Made by a program: the position numbers and the translations under genes. Shown here piece after piece: positions 31,071 to 40,794 of a stretch of 64,000 nt of DNA. The DNA is from Planctomycetaceae bacterium (lineage in GTDB: Bacteria > Planctomycetota > Phycisphaerae > Sedimentisphaerales > UBA12454): positions 148,159-212,158 of the forward strand of contig JAJFVK010000008.1 in NCBI GenBank assembly GCA_021371795.1. Reading direction: 5' to 3'. The first letter of the stretch is position 1; each line of letters opens with the position of its first letter. Below the pieces are notes generated by a model, which was not told the DNA's origin, did not search any database, and was given only the letters and a program-made list of their open reading frames with translations.

Positions 31071-32102
31071 ATGTCGGCAAAACGTATTTTCGTTGTAGAA
31101 GATTTGAAAGAATTCGCCGGTAAGTTTTTAGCGAGCGGTCTTCGTGCGACAGTAAAAGGTTTTATAAGGCTTGGACACGATGTGTACAGGTTTGATTACG
31201 GCGGGGCGTTTTGGCAGATTGCTCCTTTGATGAGTAAATTATTAAGCCGAAAATGGTGTAAGCATAAAGTCGATGAGCTTTTAGTCAGACAGTTGAAAGT
31301 ATATAAGCCTGACATTGTTTACATCTCCTTTGCTAATTTTGTTGATACAGACACAATAGCATTAATCAGACAGACAGTCCCGAACGCGTTTTTGTTCGGA
31401 TTTGATGGGGATCCATGGCCGCTGTTGCATGAAAATCGTGTTGAAATTGGGTCGAAGCTCGATCTTATGTTAGCGACCAACGATGGTAAGTGGCTTGATG
31501 AGTACAGAAGTACAGGTGTTAAAGCTGCGTTTATGCCGAATCCATGCGATCCTGATTTCGAATACAGATATAAAGTTGATGATAAATGGAAAACAGACAT
31601 ACTATTCACCGGTCAACTCAAACAATTTCGCAAATATCCGACGGACCCTACAAGGCATCAGTTAGTCAGCAAACTGGCGGAGATGAAAAATTGTACGTTT
31701 TACGGGTGTCTTGGCCGACCCAAAATCGACGGGTTTAATTATTTTTATGCAATCAGCGGCGCTAAAATAGCATTAAGCGTAAATGCAGTTAATGATGTCA
31801 GAATGTGTCATTCCGATCGACCGACTCATTATCTGGCGTGCGGGACGTTTGTGCTGGCTAAACGTGTGCCGGATTCAGATTTGCTTTTCAAAGACGGCGT
31901 ACATATAAAATATTTCGATACCACAGATGAATTTTTCGAACTTGCGGACTGGTATCTAAAGCACGAAGACCAAAGGCTGAAAATAGCCGATGCGGGTATG
32001 GCTCGTGTTCATTCGGAATTCAACGGGACGAAAATTGCACAGTATATGCTCGATACAATTGAAAAAGGCAGCTATAAATCGCCGTGGACTACATCGTTAT
32101 AA
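31071..32102 (+). CDS. CgeB-like glycosyltransferase
   Basis: GT-B type transferase of 343 residues resembling CgeB/Glyco_trans_1_2 proteins. It has a FGFDGDPWPLLHENR stretch, a FTGQLKQFRKYPTDPTRHQL segment, and a C-terminal region (KDGVHIKYFDTTDEFFELADWYL) matching the family's end, with LACGTFVLAKRVP before it. GGAG lies six bases before the ATG. Its last 14 bases overlap the opposite-strand gene at 32089. Substrate unknown; it probably adds a sugar to the lipid-linked repeat. Confidence 0.75.
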   Translation: MSAKRIFVVEDLKEFAGKFLASGLRATVKGFIRLGHDVYRFDYGGAFWQIAPLMSKLLSRKWCKHKVDELLVRQLKVYKPDIVYISFANFVDTDTIALIRQTVPNAFLFGFDGDPWPLLHENRVEIGSKLDLMLATNDGKWLDEYRSTGVKAAFMPNPCDPDFEYRYKVDDKWKTDILFTGQLKQFRKYPTDPTRHQLVSKLAEMKNCTFYGCLGRPKIDGFNYFYAISGAKIALSVNAVNDVRMCHSDRPTHYLACGTFVLAKRVPDSDLLFKDGVHIKYFDTTDEFFELADWYLKHEDQRLKIADAGMARVHSEFNGTKIAQYMLDTIEKGSYKSPWTTSL

Positions 32103-33054
32103 TCCGCCAGAGATATTTTGTCAGCAAAAGCGCGTGTAGTTTCATATTTCCTTTTGCTTTGTTTATTCTGGTCTTGTCAAATATCACGGCGGCAATCGCA
32201 AAAGTGAAAATGTCGAGTATTAAGTGGCAAATATTCCGCAAAATGATGCCAATCTTGAAAATGGCGATGAATATTCCTGTCGCGAAACCTTTACGGTGTT
32301 TCCTGAAAAATGAAGTCATACTCTCGAGCATCATAAGCCTTCTTATCGGCGATTGAGATGATGAACGTCCGCCAAGGTGCGTTATGACTGCGTTTGGCAG
32401 AAAAACTATCCGGCTGCCGGTTTGTTTGATTGCGTAACACAAATCGACTTCTTCGAGGTACATAAAGTAGTTTGCATCCATACCGCCTGTTTTTTTAATC
32501 AGTAAACGCCTAATCATCATCGCAGCGCCCATAATCTGGTCAACATCTATCTGGCGGTCATAGTTGAAATCTCTCATCATCCATTTTCGATGGTGGCTGC
32601 GGAAAAGGCCGAGCATTCTGCAGATTGTCTGGCCGTATAAAACGCCTCTGAAAGTGGGAAATCTTCTGACAGACCTTTGAATGGTTCCATCTTCGTTGAG
32701 TAATTTCGGGCCGCAGGCTCCTACATCTGGATTTTCGTCCAGAAATTTTACTAAAATCTCCATGGCGTTCGGATGCACGATTGTGTCGGGATTCAGCAGG
32801 AAGACATATTCGCCTTTGGCTATCTCTATTCCCAGATTGTTGGCTTTTGCAAAACCTTGATTTTCCCTGTTCTCAATGACTGCAACATCCGGAAATTGCT
32901 GTCTGACGGCCGAGACGGTTTGGTCGGTGCTGTTATTATCGACAACAATTTGCTCAAAAGTGAAAGAAGGTCTGTTTTTTTGCAGAGATGAAAGGCAATT
33001 CAATAAATCGTTCTTAACATTCCAGCTTACTATAATTATTGAAACTTTCACCAT
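32089..33054 (-). CDS. GT2-family glycosyltransferase (rhamnosyltransferase-like)
   Basis: GT2 enzyme of 321 residues. The N-terminal VKVSIIIVSWNVKNDLLNCL and VVDNNSTDQT segments form the nucleotide-binding part; FLLNPDT follows, and AMMIRRLLIKKTGGMDANYFMYLEEVDLC is the ED acceptor region typical of the dTDP-rhamnose type (WbbL-like). The C-terminal part has amphipathic or hydrophobic segments (FIAIFKIGIILRNICHLILDIFTFAIAAVIF), suggesting membrane attachment. It is convergent with the CgeB-like gene, overlapping by 14 bases. Rhamnose donor is plausible because rmlBDA lies 7 kb downstream, but this is inference. Confidence 0.83.
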   Translation of the reverse strand: MVKVSIIIVSWNVKNDLLNCLSSLQKNRPSFTFEQIVVDNNSTDQTVSAVRQQFPDVAVIENRENQGFAKANNLGIEIAKGEYVFLLNPDTIVHPNAMEILVKFLDENPDVGACGPKLLNEDGTIQRSVRRFPTFRGVLYGQTICRMLGLFRSHHRKWMMRDFNYDRQIDVDQIMGAAMMIRRLLIKKTGGMDANYFMYLEEVDLCYAIKQTGSRIVFLPNAVITHLGGRSSSQSPIRRLMMLESMTSFFRKHRKGFATGIFIAIFKIGIILRNICHLILDIFTFAIAAVIFDKTRINKAKGNMKLHALLLTKYLWRIITM

Positions 33055-33064
33055 CGATTAGTCT

Positions 33065-33194
33065 TGTATAAAACATATTATTTGTAACTTCCAACGCGAA
33101 TATTACATTTGCGACAGCATTTTACCGCCTATTATATTACTTTCAAGAATTGTTTTGCAAAGTATTGACAAACAGGGCAATATTATACTAAACT
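33065..33194. promoter_or_regulatory. Divergent promoter region between the GT2 and C-methyltransferase genes
   Basis: Plus strand: TTGACA (33165-33170), 18-base spacer, TAAACT (33189-33194). Minus strand: TTGGAA (33094 to 33089), 18-base spacer, TATACA (33070 to 33065), with a short leader to the start at 33054. The -10 elements are weak on both sides. Confidence 0.35.
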
Positions 33195-33248
33195 TAAGCC
33201 GAAACCGGTTGATTCCATATATTTAGAATGTTGCAAAGGACTGTATAG

Positions 33249-34466
33249 ATGCCTCAATGCCGAATATGCAAAAGCAGTTATGAACCATTCATCTCTTTTG
33301 GTAAAATGCCCATCGCCAACGGCTTTCTTCGGCAGCAGGATTTCAGCAAAGAATACTTCTTTGAGCTGGCGACCGGCTTTTGCCCAGCCTGCAATATGGT
33401 GCAAATCATCGACCAGCCGAACAGGGAAATGATGTTTCATGAACATTACGCCTTCTTTTCCTCCACTTCGGCATTTATGAAACAACATTTTAAGGAATTC
33501 GCCGAACTGGTAACGAAGGATATCGCGGGAAAGCCAAACCCATTCGTCATCGAAATCGGCAGCAATGACGGAATAATGCTTGGGAATTTCGCCAAAGCGA
33601 AAATTCATCATCTTGGTATCGAACCCTCGGCTAACGTCGCAAAAGTCGCTATCGATAACGGCATTAATACCATTTCTGAGTTTTTCGACGAAGAACTGGC
33701 CGGCAAAATCATCAAACAGCACGGTCATGCTGACGCGATAACGGCCGCTAACGTGATGTGCCATATTCCGACGATCCATTCCGTTGTCGAAGGCTTCAAA
33801 ATACTTCTCAAACCTGACGGTATTATAATGTTTGAAGACCCGTACTTAGGCGCGATTGTCGAGAACACGCTCTACGACCAGATTTATGACGAACATGTGT
33901 TTTTGTTCTCCGTGGCTTCAATCGGGTATCTGTTCGGGCAGCACGGGCTGGAAATTGTCGATGTTATGCCGCAGACAACGCACGGCGGGTCGATGCGGTA
34001 TGTTATCGCGCACAAGGGAGCGAGAAAAATATCGCAGCGGGTTATCGAACAACAGGAAAAAGAAACAAAACTCGGGCTGGGTCTGCCGGCGACTTACGTT
34101 CAGTTCAAGAAAAATGTCGAGGCGTCGCGCGACCAGCTCGTTAAACTGCTCAAGGATATAAAAAAGCAGGGCAAACGTGTTGTCGGCTATGCGGCCACAA
34201 GCAAAAGCACAACGATTAATAATTATTGCGGCATCACAGCCGAACTGGTGGAATACATCAGCGATACGACGCCAATCAAGCAGGGCACGTTCAGTCCCGG
34301 TACGCATATACCGGTAAAACCTTATGAGGATTTCAAACGCAATTACCCGGATTATGCTTTGCTCTACGCTTATAATCATTCAAAGGAAATAATGGCCAAG
34401 GAACAGGATTTCATCGCCAAAGGCGGCAAGTGGATTACTTACGTGCCTAAAGTTGGAGTGGTGTAA
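33249..34466 (+). CDS. NDP-hexose C-methyltransferase (TylC3/TcaB9-type)
   Basis: SAM-dependent C-methylation of a keto-sugar nucleotide, making a branched-chain deoxysugar. The 405 residues contain the full three-part architecture: an N-terminal zinc-binding domain with C4/C7 and C45/C48, the Rossmann domain with [15 protein letters not shown], and a C-terminal domain ([19 protein letters not shown] and [18 protein letters not shown]). The YDEHVFLFS segment matches the family's conserved EH motif. It is the first gene after a divergent promoter region and shares a base with the next gene's ATG. Confidence 0.88.
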   Translation: MPQCRICKSSYEPFISFGKMPIANGFLRQQDFSKEYFFELATGFCPACNMVQIIDQPNREMMFHEHYAFFSSTSAFMKQHFKEFAELVTKDIAGKPNPFVIEIGSNDGIMLGNFAKAKIHHLGIEPSANVAKVAIDNGINTISEFFDEELAGKIIKQHGHADAITAANVMCHIPTIHSVVEGFKILLKPDGIIMFEDPYLGAIVENTLYDQIYDEHVFLFSVASIGYLFGQHGLEIVDVMPQTTHGGSMRYVIAHKGARKISQRVIEQQEKETKLGLGLPATYVQFKKNVEASRDQLVKLLKDIKKQGKRVVGYAATSKSTTINNYCGITAELVEYISDTTPIKQGTFSPGTHIPVKPYEDFKRNYPDYALLYAYNHSKEIMAKEQDFIAKGGKWITYVPKVGVV

Positions 34467-35551
34467 TGATTCTTTGCAGCAATCCCGCTTTTCAATATCT
34501 TTCCTGTGAAAAGGAAATTGACGCAGCGATAAAACGTGTGCTCAAAAGCGGGTGGTTCATTCTCGGCAAAGAAGTCAAAGCGTTCGAGGAAGAATTTGCG
34601 AAATATATCGGCGTAAATTTCGCCAAGGGCGTCGGCAGCGGCACGGATGCGATTATGCTCGCGCTCAAAGCTCTGCAAATCGGCGCAGGCGATGAAGTCA
34701 TCACCGTTTCGCACACGGCGGTCGCAACTGTCGCGGCAATAGAAATGACCTGCGCAAAAGCAGTAATGATCGATATTGAAGAAGATTTTTATACCATAGA
34801 CCCGCAAAAAATTGAAGCTGTGATAACGCCGCGAACAAAAGCAATCGTTGCTGTTCATCTCTATGGTCAGCCGGCGGATTTGGGAGATATTTTAAAGATT
34901 GCGAAAAAACATAAATTGAAATTAATCGAAGATTGTGCGCAGGCTCACGGTGCGATGTATAAAAACAAGCGAGTCGGGTCAATCGGCGATATGGGGTGTT
35001 TTAGTTTTTATCCGACGAAAAATCTCGGAGCGCTCGGCGACGGCGGAATGGTTGTTACAAATAATACAGAGCTTGCCGACAGGGTTGAAATGCTTCGCCA
35101 ATACGGCTGGAAAGAGCGGTATATAAGTGAATTTGCAGGCGTGAACAGCAGGCTCGATGAATTGCAGGCTGCGATACTGCGGGTTAAGCTGGCACATCTT
35201 GATGATGATAACGCAAAAAGAAACCGCATTGCTGAAATGTACGATAAGCAGCTTGGCGGAACAGAAATGATTTTGCCGAGGAAAAGGAAAAACGGTACGC
35301 ACGTTTACCATTTATATGTTGTGCGGGTGAAAAAACGCGACCAACTGCTGCAATATTTAAAACAAAACGATATAGCCGCGGCGATTCATTATCCGCAGCC
35401 TGTTCATATTCAGCCGGCGTATAATCACGGGCTGAAACTGCCGATAACGGAAAGCATAGCAAGGGAAATTTTGTCGCTGCCGATGTATCCGGAATTGAGC
35501 GAAATGGAAACGCAGAAAATAATTGATGCTGTAAAAGGATTCCTGCTATGA
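34466..35551 (+). CDS. DegT/DnrJ-type sugar aminotransferase (FdtB/QdtB/TylB-like)
   Basis: PLP-dependent aminotransferase, 361 residues. PLP binding features are [24 protein letters not shown], and [17 protein letters not shown] with K185 as the Schiff-base lysine. The [24 protein letters not shown] segment is typical of the 3-amino-3,6-dideoxyhexose enzymes such as TylB and FdtB. Its ATG overlaps the C-methyltransferase stop, so both act in one pathway, suggesting a C-methylated amino deoxysugar. Substrate cannot be read from sequence. Confidence 0.86.
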   Translation: MILCSNPAFQYLSCEKEIDAAIKRVLKSGWFILGKEVKAFEEEFAKYIGVNFAKGVGSGTDAIMLALKALQIGAGDEVITVSHTAVATVAAIEMTCAKAVMIDIEEDFYTIDPQKIEAVITPRTKAIVAVHLYGQPADLGDILKIAKKHKLKLIEDCAQAHGAMYKNKRVGSIGDMGCFSFYPTKNLGALGDGGMVVTNNTELADRVEMLRQYGWKERYISEFAGVNSRLDELQAAILRVKLAHLDDDNAKRNRIAEMYDKQLGGTEMILPRKRKNGTHVYHLYVVRVKKRDQLLQYLKQNDIAAAIHYPQPVHIQPAYNHGLKLPITESIAREILSLPMYPELSEMETQKIIDAVKGFLL

Positions 35552-36309
35552 GTTTTAATATCTGGGAAGGAATATATAAAAATTTCGCGGAATGTCCCAA
35601 TGAGGGCGGCGGATTTTCGAGCGAAAGATGGGTTACGCAACAAACAGAAAGAATTAATAACTTAAAAGAAAAAATAAAAGCATCGCCGGAGTCGGCAGTT
35701 GGTTATCGGACAAGTTTGCTGCCGGTGGTTGCGGCAATGTCAGGTAACAATGCCAAAAAAGATAAAATTAAAATACTGGATTTTGGCGGCGGGCTGGGCG
35801 ATACTTATTTGTTAATGACCTGTGGATGTGCCGGGCAGATTGAGTTTGAATTTTTTATTGTTGAAGCAGAAGAGTTGTGCAAAAAAGGCAGAGAACTTTT
35901 TAAAAACAATAAAAATATTAATTTTTTTGACAAGCTGCCGAAGGATATGGAAAATTTTGACATTATTCATTTGGGGTCTTCCATTCAATATATTGAAGAC
36001 TGGAAAGGATTGATAAAGGAATTCACAAAATATAAACCTGAATATATTTTGTTTGCAGATGTACCTGCCGGTCAAATACCGACTTATGCGACTCTGCAAA
36101 ATTATTACGGTTCCAAAATGCCGCACTGGTTTTTCAATATAGATGAATTTGTGAACGCATTATATTCTGTGAATTATGATTTATTGTTTAAGTCTGCTTT
36201 CATAGGGCCTCGTTTGGGGATTATTCAGCCAATGCCGCAGGACAACTTTCCCCAAGAATATCGGCTTGGCGAAACATGTAATTTATTGTTTGTACGGAGA
36301 TGTATATGA
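35548..36309 (+). CDS. Putative methyltransferase, TIGR04325-type
   Basis: 253-residue Rossmann-like protein similar to the TIGR04325 (LIC12133) family found in polysaccharide loci. The N-terminal [13 protein letters not shown] and the motif [14 protein letters not shown] are typical, as is the region [15 protein letters not shown]. It overlaps both neighbours by four bases (ATGA), so it is translated with the aminotransferase and the RmlC-like gene. The SAM-binding motif is present but the substrate is unknown. Confidence 0.75.
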   Translation: MSFNIWEGIYKNFAECPNEGGGFSSERWVTQQTERINNLKEKIKASPESAVGYRTSLLPVVAAMSGNNAKKDKIKILDFGGGLGDTYLLMTCGCAGQIEFEFFIVEAEELCKKGRELFKNNKNINFFDKLPKDMENFDIIHLGSSIQYIEDWKGLIKEFTKYKPEYILFADVPAGQIPTYATLQNYYGSKMPHWFFNIDEFVNALYSVNYDLLFKSAFIGPRLGIIQPMPQDNFPQEYRLGETCNLLFVRRCI

Positions 36310-36764
36310 TAGACGGTGTAGTAATTAAAAAATTAGTAACGCACAGAGATAACAGGGGCTTTTTCCGGGAAATCATACGTTCCACGGACGATTTTTTCAG
36401 CGAAGGGTTCGCGCAGTGGAGTCATTCGCAAATGTACACGGGAGTTATAAAGGCGTGGCACTGGCATAAGGTTCAGACTGATTACTGGTATATTTGCAAT
36501 GGTGTGCTGCGGGTCGGCCTGTGTGATATGCGTGAGAATTCCAAAACATACAAGCAGACGATGGATTTTCTGATGGGCGACAATCAGGAGTCGCAAATCG
36601 TTGCGATTCCGCCGGGCGTTGCGCACGGCTGCAAATCTCTTCAGGGGCCGGTTAATTTGCTGTATGTAACTTCAAGAATATACGACCCGAAAGATGAACT
36701 GCGGATACCTTACAACGACCCATCAATAAATTTCGACTGGCTGAAGGATTATGAAATTAAGTAA
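36306..36764 (+). CDS. RmlC-like cupin (sugar 3,5-epimerase family)
   Basis: 152-residue cupin of the dTDP-4-dehydrorhamnose 3,5-epimerase type. It has DNRGFFREI, two histidines in KAWHWHK in place of RGLHxQ, and PPGVAHGCKSL in place of the usual AHGF. The C-terminal YNDPSINFDW is family-like. It is shorter than RmlC (about 180 residues). Start at ATG 36306 is favoured: GGAG at 36296-36299 with six-base spacing, and an ATGA overlap with the previous stop; an upstream ATG at 36300 lacks spacing. It could supply the missing RmlC step or act on the branched sugar of this operon. Confidence 0.75.
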   Translation: MIDGVVIKKLVTHRDNRGFFREIIRSTDDFFSEGFAQWSHSQMYTGVIKAWHWHKVQTDYWYICNGVLRVGLCDMRENSKTYKQTMDFLMGDNQESQIVAIPPGVAHGCKSLQGPVNLLYVTSRIYDPKDELRIPYNDPSINFDWLKDYEIK

Positions 36765-36773
36765 TTTCGCAAG

Positions 36774-37775
36774 ATGGAAGAAAATACAATAAATAAAATT
36801 TTGCCGTATTATTCGGGCAAGCGGATTTTGGTTACAGGAGCCGGCGGGTATCTTGCGTGGAATCTTGTGAATTCGCTGAAAGAAGCTTCCTGCACAATTA
36901 TTCGACTAAGCAGGAACGGCGACTTGCCCGCGGTTGACGGGAATGCGAAAGTTATTGATGTTTGCGGAAATATCAGTGAAATTGAAATATGGGACAAAGT
37001 TGTTGATGACATAGATATTATTTTTCATTTCGCTGCGCAGACGAGCGTGCCTGCGGCGGATAAAAATCCTGTGGAAGATTTCAGGATTAATGTTTTGCCG
37101 ATGCTGAATATGCTTCAGATGTGCCGGGACAAAAAAGTAAAGCCGATAATTGTTTTCGCGGGCACTGTTACGGAAGCGGGAATTACGAAAGCTCTGCCGG
37201 TTAATGAAAATTGCGAAGACCATCCGATTACTGTTTATGACCTGCATAAATTGATGGCGGAAAATTATCTGAAATTTTATTGCGGTCTCGGAACTGTTAA
37301 GAGTGTTACTTTGCGGTTGTCCAATGTTTACGGGCCGGGGCCCAGGAGCAGCAGCAGCGACCGCGGTATAATGAATATGATGATGCGCAAAGCACTTAAT
37401 GGTGAAGCATTAACAATATTCGGCAAAGGCGATTGTTTGAGAGATTATGTTTTTATCGACGATGTGATTTCCGCGTTTTTGGTTTCGCCGGTGAATATTG
37501 AAAAGCTGAACGGAAGGCATTTTGTTATCGGCAGCGGAAAAGGTTATACGATTTCAGAAGCAGTACGCCTTATCGCAGAGCAAGCGGAATTGATGCTGAA
37601 AAAACGCGTGGAAATGAAACATATAATTCCGCCGTCAGAACAGCCGGCTATCGACAGTCGAAATTTTGTCGCGGATGTCAAACAGTTTTCACAGGCCGCG
37701 GGATGGCAAAGCTGTTATTCGTTGAGCGGCGGGATAAAAATAACTTTGGATTTTTTTAATAAAAAATCTGACTGA
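36774..37775 (+). CDS. NAD-dependent sugar epimerase/dehydratase (extended SDR)
   Basis: Extended short-chain dehydrogenase of 333 residues. The N-terminal LVTGAGGYLAWNLV differs from the common GGxGFIG but fits the GxxGxxA pattern; the catalytic site is VYDLHK with a TVTEAG (Thr) segment before it. RLSNVYGPGPR and the RDYVFIDDV stretch are typical sugar epimerase features. It follows the RmlC-like gene by nine bases. It may reduce or dehydrate the C4 of the branched sugar. Exact substrate unknown. Confidence 0.8.
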   Translation: MEENTINKILPYYSGKRILVTGAGGYLAWNLVNSLKEASCTIIRLSRNGDLPAVDGNAKVIDVCGNISEIEIWDKVVDDIDIIFHFAAQTSVPAADKNPVEDFRINVLPMLNMLQMCRDKKVKPIIVFAGTVTEAGITKALPVNENCEDHPITVYDLHKLMAENYLKFYCGLGTVKSVTLRLSNVYGPGPRSSSSDRGIMNMMMRKALNGEALTIFGKGDCLRDYVFIDDVISAFLVSPVNIEKLNGRHFVIGSGKGYTISEAVRLIAEQAELMLKKRVEMKHIIPPSEQPAIDSRNFVADVKQFSQAAGWQSCYSLSGGIKITLDFFNKKSD

Positions 37776-37786
37776 TGGAGTCTAAG

Positions 37787-38785
37787 ATGGATGACGAATT
37801 AAAAAGTATGAGAGGCCAAAAAGTACTAATCACCGGCGGACTGGGGTTTATCGGGAGTAATCTGGCTCATAAGTGTCTTGAGCTTGGCGCGGAAGTTACG
37901 GTATTCGACTGCCTTGACCCACGTTCGGGCGGAAACTTGTTCAATGTTCACGATATCCGAGGCTCAATACAACTCGTTCATCAGGATATTCAGGATTTCA
38001 GCAGCGTTTGTCAGCATATCTGCGACAAAAATATTATTTTTAATTGTGCGGCTTCGACTTCGCATCCGTTTTCGATGCGCGAGCCTTGGATAGATTCGGA
38101 TGTCAACAGCAAAGGTGTTGTGAATCTGCTTGAGGCGATTCGCAGGTTTAATAAGCAATGCTGTTTTATTCATCTGGGAACAAGCACGCAGCTTGGCAAA
38201 CTTCAGGCTGCTATCGCCGATGAAAAACACCCGGAGTTTCCAACGGATATTTACTCGGCAAACAAATGTGTTTCTGAAAAGTACGTTTTGATATATGCCC
38301 GCTGTCATCAGTTGAATGCGACCGTCATAAGACTTTCTAATGTTTTTGGGCCGCGGGCAAGTATTCACAGCTCCGATTTTACTTTCAATAATTATTTCAT
38401 CGGTCTGGCCTTTCAGAATAGAGATATAACTGTTTATGGTCAGGGCGGACAAATGAGAAATGTGATTTATGTCGATGACGCAGTCGCTGCGATTATTATG
38501 GCTTCGCAAAACGCCAAAGCGAATGGCGAAACATTCTTCGCGGTCGGCGATGAGCATTTCAGTGTTGCGCAAATTGCCGAGGCGACTGTAAAGCACATCG
38601 GTTCCGGCAGGGTTAAATATATCGAGTGGCCGAAAAGCAGAAAAGCTATCGAAGTCGGCGATGCGATTATCAGTAATAAAAAAATCAAGGGGTTTTTAGA
38701 GTGGCAGCCGATAGATACTCTCGAAAGCGGCTTGATTAAGACAAAAGCATTCTATGAAAAATGTTTGGCGGAATATTTAGGATAA
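37787..38785 (+). CDS. NAD-dependent sugar epimerase/dehydratase (extended SDR)
   Basis: Extended SDR of 332 residues. Cofactor motif GGLGFIGSNL, catalytic YSANK, HLGTSTQLG before it, and RLSNVFGPRA with RNVIYVDDAVAA after. An in-frame ATG at 37775, overlapping the previous stop, exists, but ATG 37787 is chosen because GGAG (37777-37780) lies six bases before it. It probably works with its neighbours in one deoxysugar pathway. A UDP-glucuronate or dTDP-sugar modifying role is possible; the substrate cannot be determined. Confidence 0.8.
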   Translation: MDDELKSMRGQKVLITGGLGFIGSNLAHKCLELGAEVTVFDCLDPRSGGNLFNVHDIRGSIQLVHQDIQDFSSVCQHICDKNIIFNCAASTSHPFSMREPWIDSDVNSKGVVNLLEAIRRFNKQCCFIHLGTSTQLGKLQAAIADEKHPEFPTDIYSANKCVSEKYVLIYARCHQLNATVIRLSNVFGPRASIHSSDFTFNNYFIGLAFQNRDITVYGQGGQMRNVIYVDDAVAAIIMASQNAKANGETFFAVGDEHFSVAQIAEATVKHIGSGRVKYIEWPKSRKAIEVGDAIISNKKIKGFLEWQPIDTLESGLIKTKAFYEKCLAEYLG

Positions 38786-38808
38786 AATTAAAAATCAAAA
38801 TTCAGGAT

Positions 38809-38825
38809 TCGGCCTTAAAGGCCGA
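38809..38825. repeat. Short perfect hairpin in the spacer between two SDR genes
   Basis: TCGGCCT-TAA-AGGCCGA between the stop at 38785 and the ATG at 38847. No T-run, so probably not a terminator. Confidence 0.4.
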
Positions 38826-38846
38826 GGCTATATTCTAAGGTAAATT

Positions 38847-39782
38847 ATGAAATTTGTAGTAACAGGTGCATTGGGACATATCGGTTCGCAGTTGATTCGT
38901 GAATTGCCGGCGGCTTTTCCGAACGCCGAAGTTGTTATGATTGATAATATGGTAACGCAGCGGTATTGTTCGCTGTTTAATCTGCCTGCCAGCGGCAAAT
39001 ATCGTTTTATCGAAGCGGATGTATTGACAACGGATTTGAATCCGATTATTAAAGGCGCTGACGCTGTTTTTCAGCTTGCTGCGCTCACGGACGCGGCGGG
39101 AAGTTTTAAAAATAAAGACGCGGTCGAGAATAATAATTTCAACGCGACCGTCAAAGTCGCGCAGGTGTGCAGCGAAGCTAAATGCCCGATGATTCATCTT
39201 TCATCGACGAGCGTTTATGGCACGCAAAAAGAAGTCGTTGATGAGAATTGCAGCGAAGAAGAATTAAAACCTCAAAGTCCTTATGCGCATACGAAATTAA
39301 AAGAAGAAAGATTTTTGCAGGATTTGGGAGCGAAAGACAGGCTGCGTTTTGTTACCTGTCGATTCGGGACGATTTGCGGAATCTCTGCGGGGATGAGATT
39401 TCATACGGCGATAAATAAATTCTGCTGGCAGGCTGTGATGGGACAGCCGATTACCGTCTGGCGGACGGCGCTGAATCAGAAAAGACCTTATTTGACGCTC
39501 GACGACGCAATGAGGGCGTTTGTCTTTATTGTGAAAAATAATTTGTTCGACGGAAAAATTTATAATGTGCTGACGCAGAATATGACGGTCAATGATATTA
39601 TTCAGCTTATACAGAAGCATATTTCGAAAGTTGAAATTCAATATGTCGATACCGAAATTATGAACCAGCTTTCTTATGAAGTATTGTGCGAACGCGTCCG
39701 CGGCAAAGGTTTCGAGTTTGCCGGCAACATTGCGAAATGTATAGACGATACAATAAGACTGCTCCAGCCGGCAGGTATATAG
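38847..39782 (+). CDS. NAD-dependent sugar epimerase/dehydratase (extended SDR)
   Basis: Extended SDR of 311 residues: VTGALGHIGSQL cofactor motif, HLSSTSVYG, catalytic YAHTK, and KRPYLTLDDAMRA in the C-terminal half. It closes the plus-strand deoxysugar run; its stop codon is separated from that of the minus-strand rmlB by one base, and no terminator is seen. The TAAGG ribosome binding site lies six or seven bases before the ATG. Third SDR in a row in this block. Confidence 0.8.
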   Translation: MKFVVTGALGHIGSQLIRELPAAFPNAEVVMIDNMVTQRYCSLFNLPASGKYRFIEADVLTTDLNPIIKGADAVFQLAALTDAAGSFKNKDAVENNNFNATVKVAQVCSEAKCPMIHLSSTSVYGTQKEVVDENCSEEELKPQSPYAHTKLKEERFLQDLGAKDRLRFVTCRFGTICGISAGMRFHTAINKFCWQAVMGQPITVWRTALNQKRPYLTLDDAMRAFVFIVKNNLFDGKIYNVLTQNMTVNDIIQLIQKHISKVEIQYVDTEIMNQLSYEVLCERVRGKGFEFAGNIAKCIDDTIRLLQPAGI

Positions 39783-39783
39783 T

Positions 39784-40794
39784 TTATCTATTGGCGTACA
39801 TCTGCTGGTAATATTGCTGATAGTTTCCGCTGGTTACGCCGGCGAGCCATTTTTTGTTTTGCAGATACCAGTCAATCGTGCTTTTTATCCCTTCGGCGAA
39901 ATTTGTCGTCGCTTTCCAGCCGAGCTGCGAATTAATCTTCGACGAATCTATCGCATAGCGTCTGTCGTGGCCGGGACGGTCTTTGACAAAGTTAATCAGC
40001 GAATGCGGTTTGCCGACGGAATCCAAAATTGTTTTCACGACTTCGAGATTTGTTTTTTCATTGCTTGAACCGATATTGTAAATTTCGCCCGGCTCTGCAT
40101 GTATCAGGACTTTCCAAATCGCTCTGCAATGGTCTTCGACGTGTATCCAGTCGCGGATATTCGAGCCGTCGCCGTACACCGGCAGAGGCTTGTCGTTCAG
40201 CGCGTTGTTTATCATCAGCGGAATCATTTTTTCCGGAAACTGATACGGGCCGTAATTGTTCGAGCAGCGCGTTATGTTGTAATTCAATCCAAATGTGTGG
40301 CCGAATGCTCTTACGAGCAGGTCAGCGGATGTTTTGCTTACTGAATATGGTGAATTCGGCGAAAGCGGAGTTTGCTCTGTGAATTTTCCGGTGGGCCCAA
40401 GTTCGCCATAGACTTCATCAGTTGAAATCTGCACGAATTTGTTTATTTTTTTATCCCGCGCGGCTTCGAGAAGCACCAGTGTTCCTGTTATATTAGTGTC
40501 GATGAAAACTTTCGGTTCTTTTATCGAGCGATCAACGTGACTTTCAGCAGCGAAATTTATAATCGCTTCAATTTTGTATTTATCTATTAACTGCTCAACT
40601 GTTTTGCCGTCATTTATATCGGCTTTGACAAAGATGTGATTTGGATTTTCAAGAAAACCCTGAAGATTTTCGAGATTGCCGGCATAAGTGAGCTTGTCAA
40701 GATTAACAATAAGGCAATCGTGTTCTGCCAGAACGAGTCTTACGAAATTACTGCCGATAAAGCCGGCGCCGCCTGTAACTAAAATTTTTCTCAT
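39784..40794 (-). CDS. rmlB: dTDP-glucose 4,6-dehydratase
   Basis: Second enzyme of dTDP-L-rhamnose synthesis; NAD-dependent dehydration of dTDP-glucose. 336 residues with GGAGFIGSNFV, YGDGSNIRDWIHVEDH, the SVSKTSADLL active-site YSVSK and DEVYG, all family signatures. The start is the ATG at 40794, which overlaps the rmlD stop as ATGA; an upstream in-frame start would run 36 bases into rmlD. Last gene of the minus-strand rmlA-rmlD-rmlB operon. Confidence 0.95.
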   Translation of the reverse strand: MRKILVTGGAGFIGSNFVRLVLAEHDCLIVNLDKLTYAGNLENLQGFLENPNHIFVKADINDGKTVEQLIDKYKIEAIINFAAESHVDRSIKEPKVFIDTNITGTLVLLEAARDKKINKFVQISTDEVYGELGPTGKFTEQTPLSPNSPYSVSKTSADLLVRAFGHTFGLNYNITRCSNNYGPYQFPEKMIPLMINNALNDKPLPVYGDGSNIRDWIHVEDHCRAIWKVLIHAEPGEIYNIGSSNEKTNLEVVKTILDSVGKPHSLINFVKDRPGHDRRYAIDSSKINSQLGWKATTNFAEGIKSTIDWYLQNKKWLAGVTSGNYQQYYQQMYANR

